The notes beneath the pieces are model-generated. The model searched no databases. It had not been told where the DNA came from and worked only from the letters and a program-made list of their open reading frames with translations. From Artemisia argyi (lineage: Eukaryota > Streptophyta > Magnoliopsida > Asterales > Asteraceae): a stretch of DNA of 64,000 nucleotides. The position numbers were made by a program, and so were the translations under genes. The stretch covers positions 9,405,465-9,469,464 of the forward strand of contig CM060692.1 in NCBI GenBank assembly GCA_030686995.1, given 5' to 3'. Below are positions 44,551 through 56,633 of the stretch, one piece after another. How positions within the stretch are numbered: the first letter of the stretch is position 1; the number at the start of each line of letters is the position of its first letter.

Positions 44551-47500
44551 CCTCGTACAAGAGCAAAAACCGCAACATCAACACCAGCCATGACCCCAGC
44601 TGCTATCCAAAAATTGATTGCTGATAGTGTCGCAGCAGCACTAGAGACTCAAGCAGCTGCAATGGCTCATGCGAGCAGCACGAATAGACCAACCGGAGAA
44701 AACGAGGTGGCCGTGGTTCGCAAATGCACCTACAAGGATTTCATGGCCTGCAAGCCCACCTACTTCAAGGGAACTGAAGGAGTGACCGAGCTCGCCCGAT
44801 GGTTCGAGCGTACTGAGACGGTTTTTATGAGAAGCGGTTGTGCTGACAACTGCAAGGTCACATTTGCTACAGGAACCCTTTTGGACGATGCTTTGTCTTG
44901 GTGGAACTCTACTGCCCAGAACATGGGTATAGAGGAAGCCTACCAAATTTCGTGGGCCGAGTTCAAACAAAAGATGTTGAAGAAGTACTGCCCTCGTACT
45001 GAGATAAGGAAGTTGGAAGATGAGTTTGATCGTTTGGTGGTAAAAGGGTATGATTTTAGGACTTACGATCGCAGGTTCCAAGAGCTTACCTTACTATGCC
45101 CTGCTAAGGTGCCAGACCTCGAGAAATTGCTAGAGAGGTACATCGAGGGGTTGCCTAGAAACATCGAGGGTAATGTCACCGCGTCTAAGCCTCAAACCCT
45201 AGAGGAGGCTATGGCAATTTCTCAGAGGTTGATCGAGCGCGAGATAAAACGCGGACAGGGCCAAGGAGGTAATGACAACAAACGGAAGTTTGATGACCGC
45301 AGGAGCAACAACCACAACAACTCTCACAATAACAACAATGTCAGCAATCACCACAACAACAACCGCAACTACAACCACAATAACAATCAGAACTACCAAC
45401 AGAACCGTAACCACCATCATAATCGACAGAACCGCCAACAGGAAGCCGCCAGGGCTTATATTGCTGCACCCGCTGGAACTGGGGGTTATGTCGGACCCGC
45501 TCCTATGTGTAACCGATGTAAGCTGCACCACAATGGGCCCTGTTTCGCTAAGTGTGGAAAATGCCAAAGGACCGGCCACAAAACTCAAGACTGCAAGGCC
45601 ACTGGCGCCAACTTGCAACCCGTGACTGTGGTGTGCCATGGATGTGGCGAAAAGGGGCATTACAAGAACCGGTGCCCGAACCAAACTGCCAACCAGAACA
45701 ATAACGCTCGGGGGAGAGCATTTGTGATGGAAAGAGGAAATGCGCAGGAAGACCCAGATGTAGTTACCGGTACGTTTTTACTTAACAATCATCCTGCTAA
45801 AGTTTTATTTGATTCTGGAGCCGATAAAAGTTTTGTATCTACTTCGCTTGCGTCATTACTTAACATCCACCCGACCGAACTACACACCACCTATGAAATT
45901 GAACTAGCCAACGGAGAACTAGTAAGCACAAGCACCGTAATCCAAGGTTGCACCCTACTCTTACTCGACGAACCTTTCGATATCGACCTCATGCCGATTA
46001 AGCTTGGCAGCTTCGACGTGGTCATCGGCATGGATTGGCTATCCAAGAACCGCGCTAGAATCATCTGCGACGAGAAAGTCGTCCACATCCCTTTTCAAGG
46101 TGAAACCTTAATCATTCGTGGTGAACGAAGTAAGACCCGCCTCGGCATCATATCATACGTCAAAACGGTGAAGTATATCGATAGCGGATGTCACGCCTTT
46201 TTGGCACAAGTGACAGAAAAGAAGCTGGAGGAGAAGCAACCCGAAGATGTGCCTGTAGTAAAGAACTTCCCCGAAGTATTTCCCGACGAGTTGCCCGGCC
46301 TTTCACCCGTCCGCCAGGTGGAATTCCAGATCGACTTGGTGCCAGGAGCAGCACCAGTGGCGCGAGCACCCTATAGATTGGCGCCATCCGAGATGAAAGA
46401 ATTATCCGAACAACTGCAAGAATTATTAGATAAAGGGTTCATTCGACCTAGTTCCTCGCCTTGGGGAGCTCCGGTGTTATTTGTCAAAAAGAAGGACGGA
46501 TCTTTCAGAATGTGTATTGATTATCGTGAGTTGAACAAACTTACAATAAAGAATCGATACCCATTACCCAGGATCGATGACCTTTTCGATCAACTTCAAG
46601 GATCGAGTGTTTACTCGAAGATTGATCTGAGATCGGGTTATCACCAACTAAGAGTAAGAGAAGAAGACATCCCAAAAACGGCTTTCAGGACACGATACGG
46701 CCACTACGAATTCCAAGTAATGCCATTCGGTCTAACTAACGCACCAGCTGTGTTTATGGACTTAATGAATCGAGTGTGCAAGCCTTATTTGGACAAATTC
46801 GTAATCGTGTTCATCGACGACATCCTTATTTATTCCCGAAATAAGGAAGAGCATGCAGAGCATTTAACAAGTATCTTGGAACTACTCAAAAAGGAGAAAT
46901 TGTACGCCAAATTTTCCAAGTGTGACTTTTGGATAGAGAAAGTGCAATTTCTTGGACACGTGATCGATAGCAAGGGCATTCACGTGGATCCCGCAAAGAT
47001 TGAAGCAATCAAAAATTGGGCATCTCCTACAAACCCCACGGAGATACGTCAATTTTTAGGTCTTGCAGGGTACTATCGTAGATTCATCGAAGGTTTCTCA
47101 AAAATCGCCAAACCTTTGACGGAATTGACGCAAAAGAAGAAAAAGTTTGATTGGGGAGAAGAACAAGAATCGTCATTCCAACTTTTAAAACAAAAGCTTT
47201 GTGAAGCTCCGATCTTGGCACTACCAGTGGGTAGCGAAGACTTCGTGGTGTATTGCGATGCATCATGCCAAGGTTTAGGCGCGGTATTAATGCAAAGGAG
47301 CAAAGTTATCGCATATGCTTCTCGACAACTCAAAACCCACGAGAAGAACTATACCACCCATGATCTCGAATTAGGAGCAGTAGTATTTGCTCTTAAACTG
47401 TGGAGACACTACCTGTATGGCACCAAGTGCATAGTGTTTACAGATCACAAAAGCCTACAACACATTCTAGACCAGAAGGAGTTGAACATGAGACAACGCC

Positions 47501-49080
47501 GATGGTTGGAATTACTCAGTGACTATGATTGCGAGATTCGCTATCACCCTGGGAAGGCAAATGTTGTAGCAGATGCCTTGAGTAGAAAGGAGCGAATTAC
47601 ACCTCTTAGAGTCAGATCTCTAGGGATGACAATTATATCACCGCTTCCATCAAAGATCCTTGAGGCCCAGACCGAAGCTCTCAAGGAAGAGAACAGACCA
47701 AAAGAGAAGATCTACGGTATGCCAGAAAGTGAGAATGGCTTTGTGAAGAAATCAGACGGAAGGTTATGTTTCAAAGACCGAAGTTGGATTCCACTCTATG
47801 GGGGAATACGAGATCTCATCAGGCATGAATCTCACAAGTCTAAATATTCCATCCACCCAGGGTTTGATAAGATGTATCAGGATCTCAAGAAACTTTATTG
47901 GTGGCCAAACATGAAAGCCGACATCGCCAAGTATGTCGGAAAATGTTTGACGTGTTCAAGGGTAAAGGCTGAGTGTCAAAAGCCATCCGGTTTGTTGATA
48001 CAACCCGAGCTTCCGATGTGGAAGTGGGAAAGGATTACAATGGATTTCATCACAAAATTACCTAAGACACCAAGAGGATTTGATACCATTTGGGTCATCA
48101 TTGATCGCCTCACCAAATCCGCGCATTTTCTACCAATAAAAGAAACCGATGAGATGAGCACCCTTGCACAATTATATTTGAAAGAAATAGTCTTACGACA
48201 CGGAGTGCCAATTTCCATTATCTCGGATCGAGATAGCCGTTTCACGTCAAACTTTTGGCAGTCGTTACAGAAAGCATTGGGTACTCGCCTGGATATGAGT
48301 ACTGCATATCACCCGCAGACCGACGGTCAGAGTGAGAGAACTATTCAAACCTTGGAAGACATGCTCCGAGCATGTGTGATCGACTTTGGTAAAGGTTGGG
48401 ATAGACACTTACCCTTAGCAGAGTTCTCATACAACAACAGCTATCACGCTAGCATCAAGGCAGCTCCATTTGAAGCCCTTTATGGCCGGAAATGCCGATC
48501 ACCAGTTTGTTGGGCTGAAGTCGGAGATGCACAAATCACGGGACCCGACATCATTCAAGAAACCACTGATAAAATCGTGCAAATCAAACAGCGCTTGCAA
48601 GCAGCCCGAGACAGGCAAAAGAGTTATGCCGACGTGAGGCGAAAATCCATGGAATTCCAAGTTGGAGATAGAGTTATGTTAAAAGTATCTCCTTGGAAAG
48701 GAATGGTTCGATTTGGGAAACGTGGGAAATTAAATCCCAGATACGTTGGGCCATTCAAAATCCTAGAAAGGATTGGCCCCGTGGCATACAAACTTGAACT
48801 TCCGGAAGAACTCAGTAGAGTACACGATACCTTTCACGTATCAAACCTGAAGAAGTGTTTATCAGACGAATCTCTTGTCATTCCGTTAAAAGAAATTCGG
48901 GTCGACGACAAGCTTAACTTTGTTGAGGAACCAGTAGAAATCGTGGACCGAGACGCCAAACAATTGAAACAAAGCCGTATTCCCATTGTCAAGGTTAGGT
49001 GGAACTCTAAGCGAGGACCAGAGTACACTTGGGAGCGTGAAGACCAGATTCGCGCTAAATACCCACATCTATTCCCGTAG
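44518..49080 (+). CDS. E2 gag-pol polyprotein, intact Tekay-type chromovirus
   Basis: 1520 codons with no stop. The Met at 44551 ([11 protein letters not shown]) is the more likely start than 44518, which overlaps TATA-like sequence. Gag capsid-like region ~45-235; Asn/His-rich linker ~265-320; CCHC knuckles ~344-358 and ~373-386; retropepsin D-S-G-A ~432; RT with [13 protein letters not shown] ~700 and F-I-D-D ~765; RNase H CDAS ~913; integrase HHCC from ~1102, catalytic D ~1175, D ~1236, E ~1272; [16 protein letters not shown] ~1415; chromodomain ~1470-1518. It encodes all enzymes for reverse transcription and integration; the chromodomain targets insertion to chromatin. Some changes versus E1 (RHESHK for MHESHK, FDKMY for SDKMY, VLRHGV for VSRHGV) may reduce activity. 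Its LTR promoter is missing. Confidence 0.95.
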   Translation: MCFSCGINRNMPRTRAKTATSTPAMTPAAIQKLIADSVAAALETQAAAMAHASSTNRPTGENEVAVVRKCTYKDFMACKPTYFKGTEGVTELARWFERTETVFMRSGCADNCKVTFATGTLLDDALSWWNSTAQNMGIEEAYQISWAEFKQKMLKKYCPRTEIRKLEDEFDRLVVKGYDFRTYDRRFQELTLLCPAKVPDLEKLLERYIEGLPRNIEGNVTASKPQTLEEAMAISQRLIEREIKRGQGQGGNDNKRKFDDRRSNNHNNSHNNNNVSNHHNNNRNYNHNNNQNYQQNRNHHHNRQNRQQEAARAYIAAPAGTGGYVGPAPMCNRCKLHHNGPCFAKCGKCQRTGHKTQDCKATGANLQPVTVVCHGCGEKGHYKNRCPNQTANQNNNARGRAFVMERGNAQEDPDVVTGTFLLNNHPAKVLFDSGADKSFVSTSLASLLNIHPTELHTTYEIELANGELVSTSTVIQGCTLLLLDEPFDIDLMPIKLGSFDVVIGMDWLSKNRARIICDEKVVHIPFQGETLIIRGERSKTRLGIISYVKTVKYIDSGCHAFLAQVTEKKLEEKQPEDVPVVKNFPEVFPDELPGLSPVRQVEFQIDLVPGAAPVARAPYRLAPSEMKELSEQLQELLDKGFIRPSSSPWGAPVLFVKKKDGSFRMCIDYRELNKLTIKNRYPLPRIDDLFDQLQGSSVYSKIDLRSGYHQLRVREEDIPKTAFRTRYGHYEFQVMPFGLTNAPAVFMDLMNRVCKPYLDKFVIVFIDDILIYSRNKEEHAEHLTSILELLKKEKLYAKFSKCDFWIEKVQFLGHVIDSKGIHVDPAKIEAIKNWASPTNPTEIRQFLGLAGYYRRFIEGFSKIAKPLTELTQKKKKFDWGEEQESSFQLLKQKLCEAPILALPVGSEDFVVYCDASCQGLGAVLMQRSKVIAYASRQLKTHEKNYTTHDLELGAVVFALKLWRHYLYGTKCIVFTDHKSLQHILDQKELNMRQRRWLELLSDYDCEIRYHPGKANVVADALSRKERITPLRVRSLGMTIISPLPSKILEAQTEALKEENRPKEKIYGMPESENGFVKKSDGRLCFKDRSWIPLYGGIRDLIRHESHKSKYSIHPGFDKMYQDLKKLYWWPNMKADIAKYVGKCLTCSRVKAECQKPSGLLIQPELPMWKWERITMDFITKLPKTPRGFDTIWVIIDRLTKSAHFLPIKETDEMSTLAQLYLKEIVLRHGVPISIISDRDSRFTSNFWQSLQKALGTRLDMSTAYHPQTDGQSERTIQTLEDMLRACVIDFGKGWDRHLPLAEFSYNNSYHASIKAAPFEALYGRKCRSPVCWAEVGDAQITGPDIIQETTDKIVQIKQRLQAARDRQKSYADVRRKSMEFQVGDRVMLKVSPWKGMVRFGKRGKLNPRYVGPFKILERIGPVAYKLELPEELSRVHDTFHVSNLKKCLSDESLVIPLKEIRVDDKLNFVEEPVEIVDRDAKQLKQSRIPIVKVRWNSKRGPEYTWEREDQIRAKYPHLFP

Positions 49081-49125
49081 TCATCCCTAACAGCTATCTT
49101 AGACTAGAATTCCGGGACGGAATTC

Positions 49126-49143
49126 AAAATAAGGGGTTGATAC
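49126..49143 (+). other. Polypurine tract of E2
   Basis: AAAATAAGGGGTTGATAC directly before the 3' LTR; the plus-strand primer site. Preceded by an inverted GAATTCCGGGACGGAATTC dyad. The mirror copy in E1 is at about 34603-34620. Confidence 0.75.
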
Positions 49144-52100
49144 TGTAGCCTCCCACTATTTTCCTTACGAGTATTATGTACTAATCAAAGTCTATTATAT
49201 CATTTCAATATTTTATAACACTTGTGACAACAACGAACGCTTGATTCAACGAATATACTGTATACGAATAATCACGACACAAATTGTTATTCACCTATAT
49301 ACTTGGAACGATGCTCGCACACACTTGCCACGATAGTCCAAATCGCAAAATATTAAATGTTTTTCATTCAAAATAACACGTGACATTATTTTCATACTCG
49401 ACCAACTCCTGGACTCACGAAAATAACTCACCTAAACCCTCACTAAATATACTAAACGTAATTAACTCTAATTAATATCAGCGGGCCCTTAACCCCTTGC
49501 CTCAGCCCACCACCGAAACCCACTCAACAAGCCAATGGGCTCAACCCAACTCCCTCGGCCCGCTTATCAACCTGGCCCAAACTTTAGTTTTAGTTTCTTT
49601 TTCTTTCTTTCTGTTTTGGAACCGACGAGCAAGAGCAACCAAACCAACCCCAAGGATTCTATATCTCGCAAACAACATGTCAATATTATCGCGCATTTTG
49701 AATGAACTCGCACCCAAGAATCACGTACAATGGCCATTTTAATTATCTCGTGCGAATACTACTATAAAAATCCTTAAAGCTGAGCATACGAACCTACCCG
49801 ATGTACTAGAAATCAACTCGCTCAAAATGTATTTTTTTGGTCGAACCTCTCAACTCGTCATAGCACCATACGTTCACACACGGTTTTGAATCACGAAACA
49901 AATTCAAACTCATTAACTCTCGGAATATGGCACGTGACAAAACAAAACCGAACTCCATATATTTACTTTCTTTTTTTTTACCAACGAGTGAATGAAAATC
50001 CCCCCAAAGAACACGCCCCTTGTTTTGAGCTGATGAGAGGTCAAATTGTGGAAGAAAATAGTTCCCTAACATTTAATATATCCTGCCAGCTACAGGAACT
50101 CATGTCTTGGAAATAATTTAAATTCAATACTATATATACGTACTCCACTCTTTCGTTTCATGCATCACCTCCATTTACACGTTACAAAGACCTCCTAAAC
50201 TCCCTACACTTATGCAATCTACTACTGCTCGATCTGGGTTAAACCATCCTCACCTTAGAGACTATTCGAAGTTGCCCAAGTCCGTTCTTGTCCAACCACG
50301 ACTAGCATTCGAAACGAGCAAGAGAAACTGCCGTGTCCACGTCCCATCTCACTCGACGTTCACCACCTTTAAGGTGTCGTAAGCATACTCGACCTCTAAC
50401 TCCTTTCATACGATCATGCATACATGCCAACTCACGCCTCATTCTCGTTTTATTATTTTGTATAGCATAAGGTTACGTATAGTTAAATAGAGTGACACGC
50501 CACCTTTATGGAAGGCCTAGGGGTCACGTACGCATTGTCACGTATCTATTTTACATTTCATGCATCATTGGACTCATCCTTAATCGTTGCTCTAACTCAT
50601 GCACACGACCAGATTCGAAAATGAAAAAGATAAAACCTTGTTATTTTATGTGAAATAGTCGACCAAACTAGCTAGAAAACACCACGTTATCTTGAAATCT
50701 AAACTAACGAGCATGTCATATTATTACCCCACCTCGTAGACCACCCAACGAGCTATTAGTTTTTTGTTTTAACTTTTCAAAAAATAATAACTCCTCGACA
50801 CCCTAATTTGGCCAAAGTGTTTTGCAAAAACTCGATAATTATAAGGTTTAAAAATAAGTCGAGTGGGCTTATAAGCCCATTAAGCAAAAATAAGCTATTC
50901 TGATCGTATAAGCTGTGCAAATAAGTTTTCCAAGATTAAAAATAAACTCGGTAAAGTTTTTATAAAAATCCTAACGATTTTTGTGAAAAAGGACCAAAAA
51001 TGTGACGCGTCGACACTTATAAGGACTAAAAATGTAAAACTGTGAAAACAAGGGTTAAAACTGTAAAAGCAGAAACTATAGGATCAAAAATGATAAAGTA
51101 ATAAATTTCGAGTTCATATCGTATACTTGGACAAATAGAGGGCTGTTATCGGAATTATTATAAAACGAGGACTAACGACACAGCGCTAACGCCGTTAGGA
51201 TAAAAATTGAAATCTGAAAAAGGACCAAGGACTATATCTGAGAATCTAATAATTAATTCCATTTCCCGCCTTTCATATCATTGCATTGCATGTTGAAATT
51301 CTTGACTTGGTTTCATAATTTTATATACATTTATATATAAATAAATTTTTCTCAATTTCGACCATGTCGTTTAAACCACGAATTCTATTGTCGTCAAACC
51401 AATAAATCATTTCATTCTTAAAACATTCGCGATTAACCTATTCAGACTATCAAAACACTAAAATTTATCGTACTATCTAGGTTGTGTGTTGGAGCCGTTC
51501 CTTGACCGTAACTGAAATCCTTACCACTACCACTGTACTACTAAGGTGAGTTCATAGTCCCACTTTTACTATGTTTTCAAATCCCGTGGGGAGATACATG
51601 CTACTAAACTGAACACAAGTATTTTCTTATGCTATCCTGATTTATATTGCCTAAGTTACCACTTGTCAAAAAGTCCCTCATATCATGAACCATTAATCAC
51701 TTGCGAGTGAACGCGAATTTGGTGAATAGATCTATTGGCAGTTGACGCCCCATTTGAGTTGCTGGGTAAGTAACCAAATGCACTTTATTCGAATTAACTG
51801 AGGAGCCTGACAAACTCCTATTACACGAGGGCATTATCACCTACACCATTTCATGGTGTGGGATTTATTTTATTACACCCGATGTTAAGGTTTGCGTGTC
51901 ATGAGGCTTAGTGCAATATATATATATTACACTGCGATGCTACTGTTTTTACTACTATTGGCTTGTGTTCAACTATTACAACTTAAACACTATGGATTCA
52001 CTCAACATTCATGTTGACCTTTTTAGCATGTTTATCTCAGGTAACTGACGCTGGCAAAACGGGCACGGAGATTGGCAAATGACCCCTCTTTATGGACCAT

Positions 52101-52328
52101 GTTTAATAAAGTTATCATTTGTTTCTTGTTATCAGAAACCATTTTAATTGTAACTCTGAATTTATCGTAAAACTTCCTTGTGTCATGTTATGTTATATTT
52201 ATAAAATGATAACTGAACTTTTATAAAAACGCCTCTTTCAAGTCGTTTTCTATGGTTATGACTACGATCCGAGAAGTAATACCCCAATTAGTCTTCCGCT
52301 GCTTACTTACAAATTTGGGGGTGTTACA
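49144..52328 (+). repeat. 3' LTR of E2
   Basis: 3185 bp, TGTAGCCTCCC to GGTGTTACA. The TATA box TATATATA is near 50131-50138. The far end at 52328 is the exact mirror of 31414. Five bases outside (ACTAA at 52329) do not match the five outside the left end (AAAAC at 31409), so no simple target duplication is seen. Confidence 0.92.
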
Positions 52329-52718
52329 ACTAACTCCTCCAAACTTTCTTTCACTTCATCCATGTTCTAAACCAGTTTCTTCCTTCGCTCTATTGCTCCA
52401 TTTTTGCAAATAGCTCAATTTTACTTGCAGGTATTACAAAAAAGGTGCAATGCTCCATTTTTGAAAATTAAAAACGCTTTGATGTTGCTCGGGTCCCATC
52501 TTTGCAAGTTTCTTCCTTCACCGTGCAGACGAGCACCTCTTCAGTGGCGAGCTATGGCGAGGGGTTTGTGGTACCATGGCGAGGGACGGCGAGCAAAATA
52601 AAGCTCCACGTAGGAGTGGCGAGAGGCTACAACGAATGGCACCTCTGGCTCTTACACACACGAAAAAACAAATAAGCAGTTACAAAAAAAAAATAATAAA
52701 AATAAAAAATAATAATAA

Positions 52719-52755
<37 letters not shown>

Positions 52756-53240
52756 GAGGACTTAACGTGTCTCAAGTATCAACCTATCTATGACATGATT
52801 GACCTATCTTAAAGAGTGATAATTATTATTTTTGAGATAAACATAAGTTAGAAATATCGATCATTACTCTTAATAAAAAGAATAAATTGCAAAATTCGCC
52901 AACATATAGTTTGTCCATAGTGTGAGAAACCATTTTTACCAAAGCTATCGAAATGAATCATCACTAGAAGACCGTAAGTATAACGAAAACTATCTTCGAG
53001 AGACCATCTATGCAAAAAAGTTTGACTAAAAGTGGGGCAAAACCATGTATATGTAAATACTGTTAGAGTATTAATTTATGAAAGATAATTATACAAATGG
53101 TTTCAAAGGTGTATAATTTGTGCCTAAATAATTAAATTACATAAACATATTTTATAAGGTTTAAAAGCAAAACAAAACTTTAAGGGCTAGGTTAAAAAAA
53201 AAAAAAAGAAAAAGAAAAAAAAGAAGCTAATATATAGAAT
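52329..53240. other. Unassigned region with A-rich microsatellite
   Basis: 52329-52678 has GC-rich patches (ATGGCGAGGGGTTTG, GGCGAGCAAAATAAAGC) but no recognised gene. 52679-52752 is an A/AAT microsatellite, possibly a retroposon tail. 53190-53225 is a second A/AAAAG tract. The rest is AT-rich without ORFs. Confidence 0.5.
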
Positions 53241-54844
53241 CTGAGGACATTTGTATAAAGTAAAGTATTTTTATGTGTTTCATTAGGTGAAACTTTACAG
53301 TGAAACTTTACAGTTTCAGTCTTTGAGCTTTGTGAAAGTGACATATTAGTATAATATGTGATAAGTGATCTTTGTTATTTAGTTAATCCTCAAATATTCA
53401 CTTTTGATCTTAGAGTTGTCAAAATAACTATCTTTGTACAAGTTTGTGAAATTTACAACTTTAGTCCTTATATTTTCAAAAGTGACACTTTTTGTCATTG
53501 TAAAATGTATATTTACATTTATAGTACCCATATCATCAAAATAGTCAATAAAAGGACATAATCATTCTGTTTATATTGTTTTGACACCAAGTTTGCATAA
53601 ATTACAGTTTTGGTCCTTGTAGTTTGTATACATTGCAAGTTTAGTCCTTTATATGTAAAATGTTCATTTTTGACCCTTATACCTCCAAATTTACACAAGT
53701 GACCCAAAATAGTTTATATTTACTGTTGGTAACCTCAAGTTACAGAATTTACAGTTTTAACCCATAGTTTTCAAAATGGCAGTTTTGGCCCCTCAAGTTT
53801 ACATAATTTGCACTTTTAGTTCGAAATGCATTTTTAGCAAAAGTGATCATTTCCCATTACTTATCTTGTTTCCAGAAGTTCAAATAAGCTAATAAAATAG
53901 CTTATCAACTTATAAAAGCTTATTTTTAGTTTAATGGGCTTAGTGGCCCGTTAAGACCCATTAGGTGAATTTTAGTGTATGTGAAAACTGGTTCGAGGGG
54001 CTGAGCTTTGGGGCTTAAAAATACATCAAATGAGTTTATTTTGGTGAGTTATAAACATGACCTGGTTGATTAACTTATAAGGAAACAAGTCGAGCTTTTA
54101 GTTTGCCATATTATACGATTATAAGTAGCTTTTATAGTTCATTCCTATGTGGCGTAGGCCGTTTCCGTGGTGTGTTATAACTTGGTGTATATTTGATATG
54201 GCCAATCAATAGTTTACATGTGTGATATCACAGGTTTGTTTGTTAGAGTGAGTGTGTAACAAAGGTTTAAACATGTTCTTAGCTATGTCGTGAATCAAGT
54301 GGGTGTATGTGACTAGCTTAGGCTTAACGAGAGACAAAAATAAATATAGAGAAGCTTGTAGGGTTCGAGCATGTTATGATACGATTCAAAAGGTTTCAAA
54401 AAAATAATACCAAGTGTTGGAATAAGGACTTACGACACCACAAGGGTGGGAAGAAAATACGATTGTGGAATTTCAAGTCGTGGTGAGGGCTTCGCGACAT
54501 GTCCATTCCACAACAACGGCTTGAGAGTTACTTTTCCACGACCTTGGTTGGCACTAACAACTCAGCTCTTCCTCTCGTTCATGTCACAGTAGGATAGGTG
54601 ACTTATGAGGTTTTGTATTTCGTATGGCAGAAAGCAAAAAGAAATTTGAGTATTTGTGTGTTAAAGGTGAAGGTGTGTGTGAGATTATACGTATGATGTA
54701 GATTGCATGGATTGTTTAGGAGCTTCTTTGCACTAGTTGAGGAGACAAGAATATATTCGAATTTGATAAGGGTGTCAGGATGAGATAACATGTTGGTCAA
54801 TTTGTCACATGGGATTGTTTGTTAGCTCGATTATGTATTTTATT

Positions 54845-55131
54845 CGGAAAAATATTTAATAATGTACCATACTTGTCACAAAAATTACTTTCGTGTAGCG
54901 AATAAAAAAATTAGCTTTTTGATGTAGTGAACTTTCATTTTTTGACCTTTTTTATGTACTATTGACATTTTTGCCCCTCAAAATATTGAAAATCCAAGGA
55001 CATTTTTGTCACGAAAATACATCAAAAATGACAAAAATGAAAGTTCAGTACATCAAAAAGCTATTTTTTTTTGTACGCTACACGAAAGTAATTTTTGTGA
55101 CCAGTATGATACATTATTAAATATTTTTCCC
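54845..55131. mobile_element. MULE-type MITE with 9-bp target duplication
   Basis: A 287-bp fold-back sequence whose ends are long inverted repeats (GGAAAAATATTTAATAATGTA...CTTTCGTGTAGCG, ~60 bp, few mismatches). It is flanked by the direct repeat TATTTTATT at 54836-54844 and 55132-55140. A 9-bp duplication and long TIRs are typical of Mutator-like elements. It codes for nothing. It is nested in the LTR. Confidence 0.82.
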
Positions 55132-55864
55132 TATTTTATTACAAAAGAGTCGGTTGATTTTTGTATTGTGAGTTCACAGGAAAGAAAAGATAAGAATGTG
55201 AATGTGAGTGAATTTAGTGTGTGTATGTATACGCAGGATATAAGGTGCATGGGTTCCTTTCTTGTTACCTCTCGTACATCAGGAATAAAAGGAAGGAAGC
55301 AAAGTAGTTTTTGTGCTTGTGGTTTTTATTTGTGAGGTGTACGTAGGATATATATATCGAGACAAATAAATTGAGCTAGGGCACGTCTTTGAGTTTGGTG
55401 ACTTGTGAATCACTTAGAAACACTTAAGAACTCATTTGAGAGTGTTTAGAACTTGTTAGAGTCAATGGCAACACGTTTAACACAAAATGACCAATGTTGA
55501 GTACGTTTGGATAGTGTTGTGCCCTCGAATAGCTTTGTACGTATTTCATATATACGTATAAATCAAAAGTAGCTGTTGATCTTGATTCTTCGGAATGTGA
55601 TGAATCGAGTGATGTAATTTATTTAGTACCTCATATGTATAGATTTCAAATAAAACACCCAAAGTAAACGTGTGTTCATATATGTATTCGTATAATATAA
55701 TTGGTTTTGGGTTGGGCTTATGTTGGGCTTATGATTTGTGGCCCAAGTGAGTTTTGATATTTGATCCGTTTGGTTTGTTATGGATTTCACTTCATGGGCT
55801 AACATTTGTGGGCCCACTTTAGTACAATGTGGGTCCTATAAGTGTGTATTATAACTCGTATTCA

Positions 55865-56070
55865 TATTGTGGGGTCCACTGAGGTGAAAACCTTATATGT
55901 GGGTATTGTGAGTTCCACTTAGATGTAAATCTCATATGTGGGTATTGTGTGGTCCACTGAGATGCCAATCTCATTTGTGGGTATTGTGAGGTCCACTGAG
56001 ATGTAAATCTCATATGTGGGAGTTGTGGGTTCCACTGAGTTGTAATTCTCATATGTGGAAGTTGTGAGTG
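55865..56070. repeat. 39-bp tandem repeat, about five copies
   Basis: TCCACT recurs at 55875, 55914, 55953, 55992 and 56031, exactly 39 bp apart. Each unit holds a small dyad (GAGAT-GTAA-ATCTC in the best copy) and CATATGTGGG. The - strand frame 55849-56073 is a 13-residue repeat produced by the 39-bp period and is not considered a gene. Confidence 0.88.
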
Positions 56071-56311
56071 CAAATTGTTGCACTTGTGATCAAAGCTGAT
56101 CCATAGTTACGTTGTGCTTTGTCCAGGTTATTGTGGGTTGCGTGTGAGCTCATTCTAGATAAGTGTAAATCACATAGCACGTATTGATTCAGAGTTGCAT
56201 AGCGTAAGCAAAAGTTTAAAATTTTGCCTAAAATGGGTGCATGAACAGTAACATATAATTACTTCATGATCAGTGTTTCCTATTAACCGGGGTTTTTCAC
56301 AGGATATTACA

Positions 56312-56577
56312 AGAGCCGACCCGACAGTCCTTTGGTTGAATTTCGGTTTTGATTTTTGATGATTTTCAGTTTCGTGTCAGTTCTATTCGGTTCGGTTCGG
56401 CACAAAACCGACAAAAACACACACAAACACACAAGAACCGAACCGACGTATTGACATAAAACAGAACCCAACCGACCATATTCGGTTCGGTTGGTTTTTA
56501 GTTTTGTCGGTTCGAGTCAGGTCGGGTCGGTTTTACGCCGATGCTCAGCCTATTATGCCTAAACTAACAAAAAAGAA
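56312..56577. repeat. GGTTCGGTT inverted low-complexity repeats
   Basis: TTCGGTTCGGTTCGG (about 56389-56402) is complemented by GAACCGAACCGAC (about 56433-56446) and followed by another TTCGGTTCGGTTGG and TCGGGTCGG. It resembles the GGTTCGGTT-rich termini of plant hAT-type elements or their MITEs; no target duplication identified. It lies immediately upstream of the NO VEIN-like gene. Confidence 0.5.
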
Positions 56578-56590
56578 CATATAAATACCA
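56578..56590 (+). promoter_or_regulatory. TATA box of the NO VEIN-like gene
   Basis: CATATAAATACC lies about 50 bp before the ATG at 56634, leaving a leader of roughly 20-25 nt. An upstream ATG at 56612 (ATGTTTCATCC) is out of frame with the main start and overlaps it. Confidence 0.5.
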
Positions 56591-56633
56591 AAAAGTCAAA
56601 CCCCAAGTCTCATGTTTCATCCACGTCATCACC

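Larger units (their letters stand above)
53240..56311 (-). repeat. Tekay-related LTR, probably solo, - strand
   Basis: Right terminus: on the - strand TGTAATATCCTGTGAAAAA (56311), like the G LTR start. The interior has the same blocks in the same order as E1's LTR: TTAGTCCTT/TTGGTCCTTG stretches, GCTTATTTTTAGTTTAATGGGCTTAGTGGCCC (about 53920-53955; compare 32850-32885), and a TATATATAT TATA candidate near 55345. The left end is uncertain. No internal coding region adjoins it, so a solo or truncated LTR. Confidence 0.65.

Noticed and set aside
55849..56073. 13-residue repeat protein on the - strand
   Set aside because: Produced by the 39-bp DNA repeat; no start context or homologous protein recognised.
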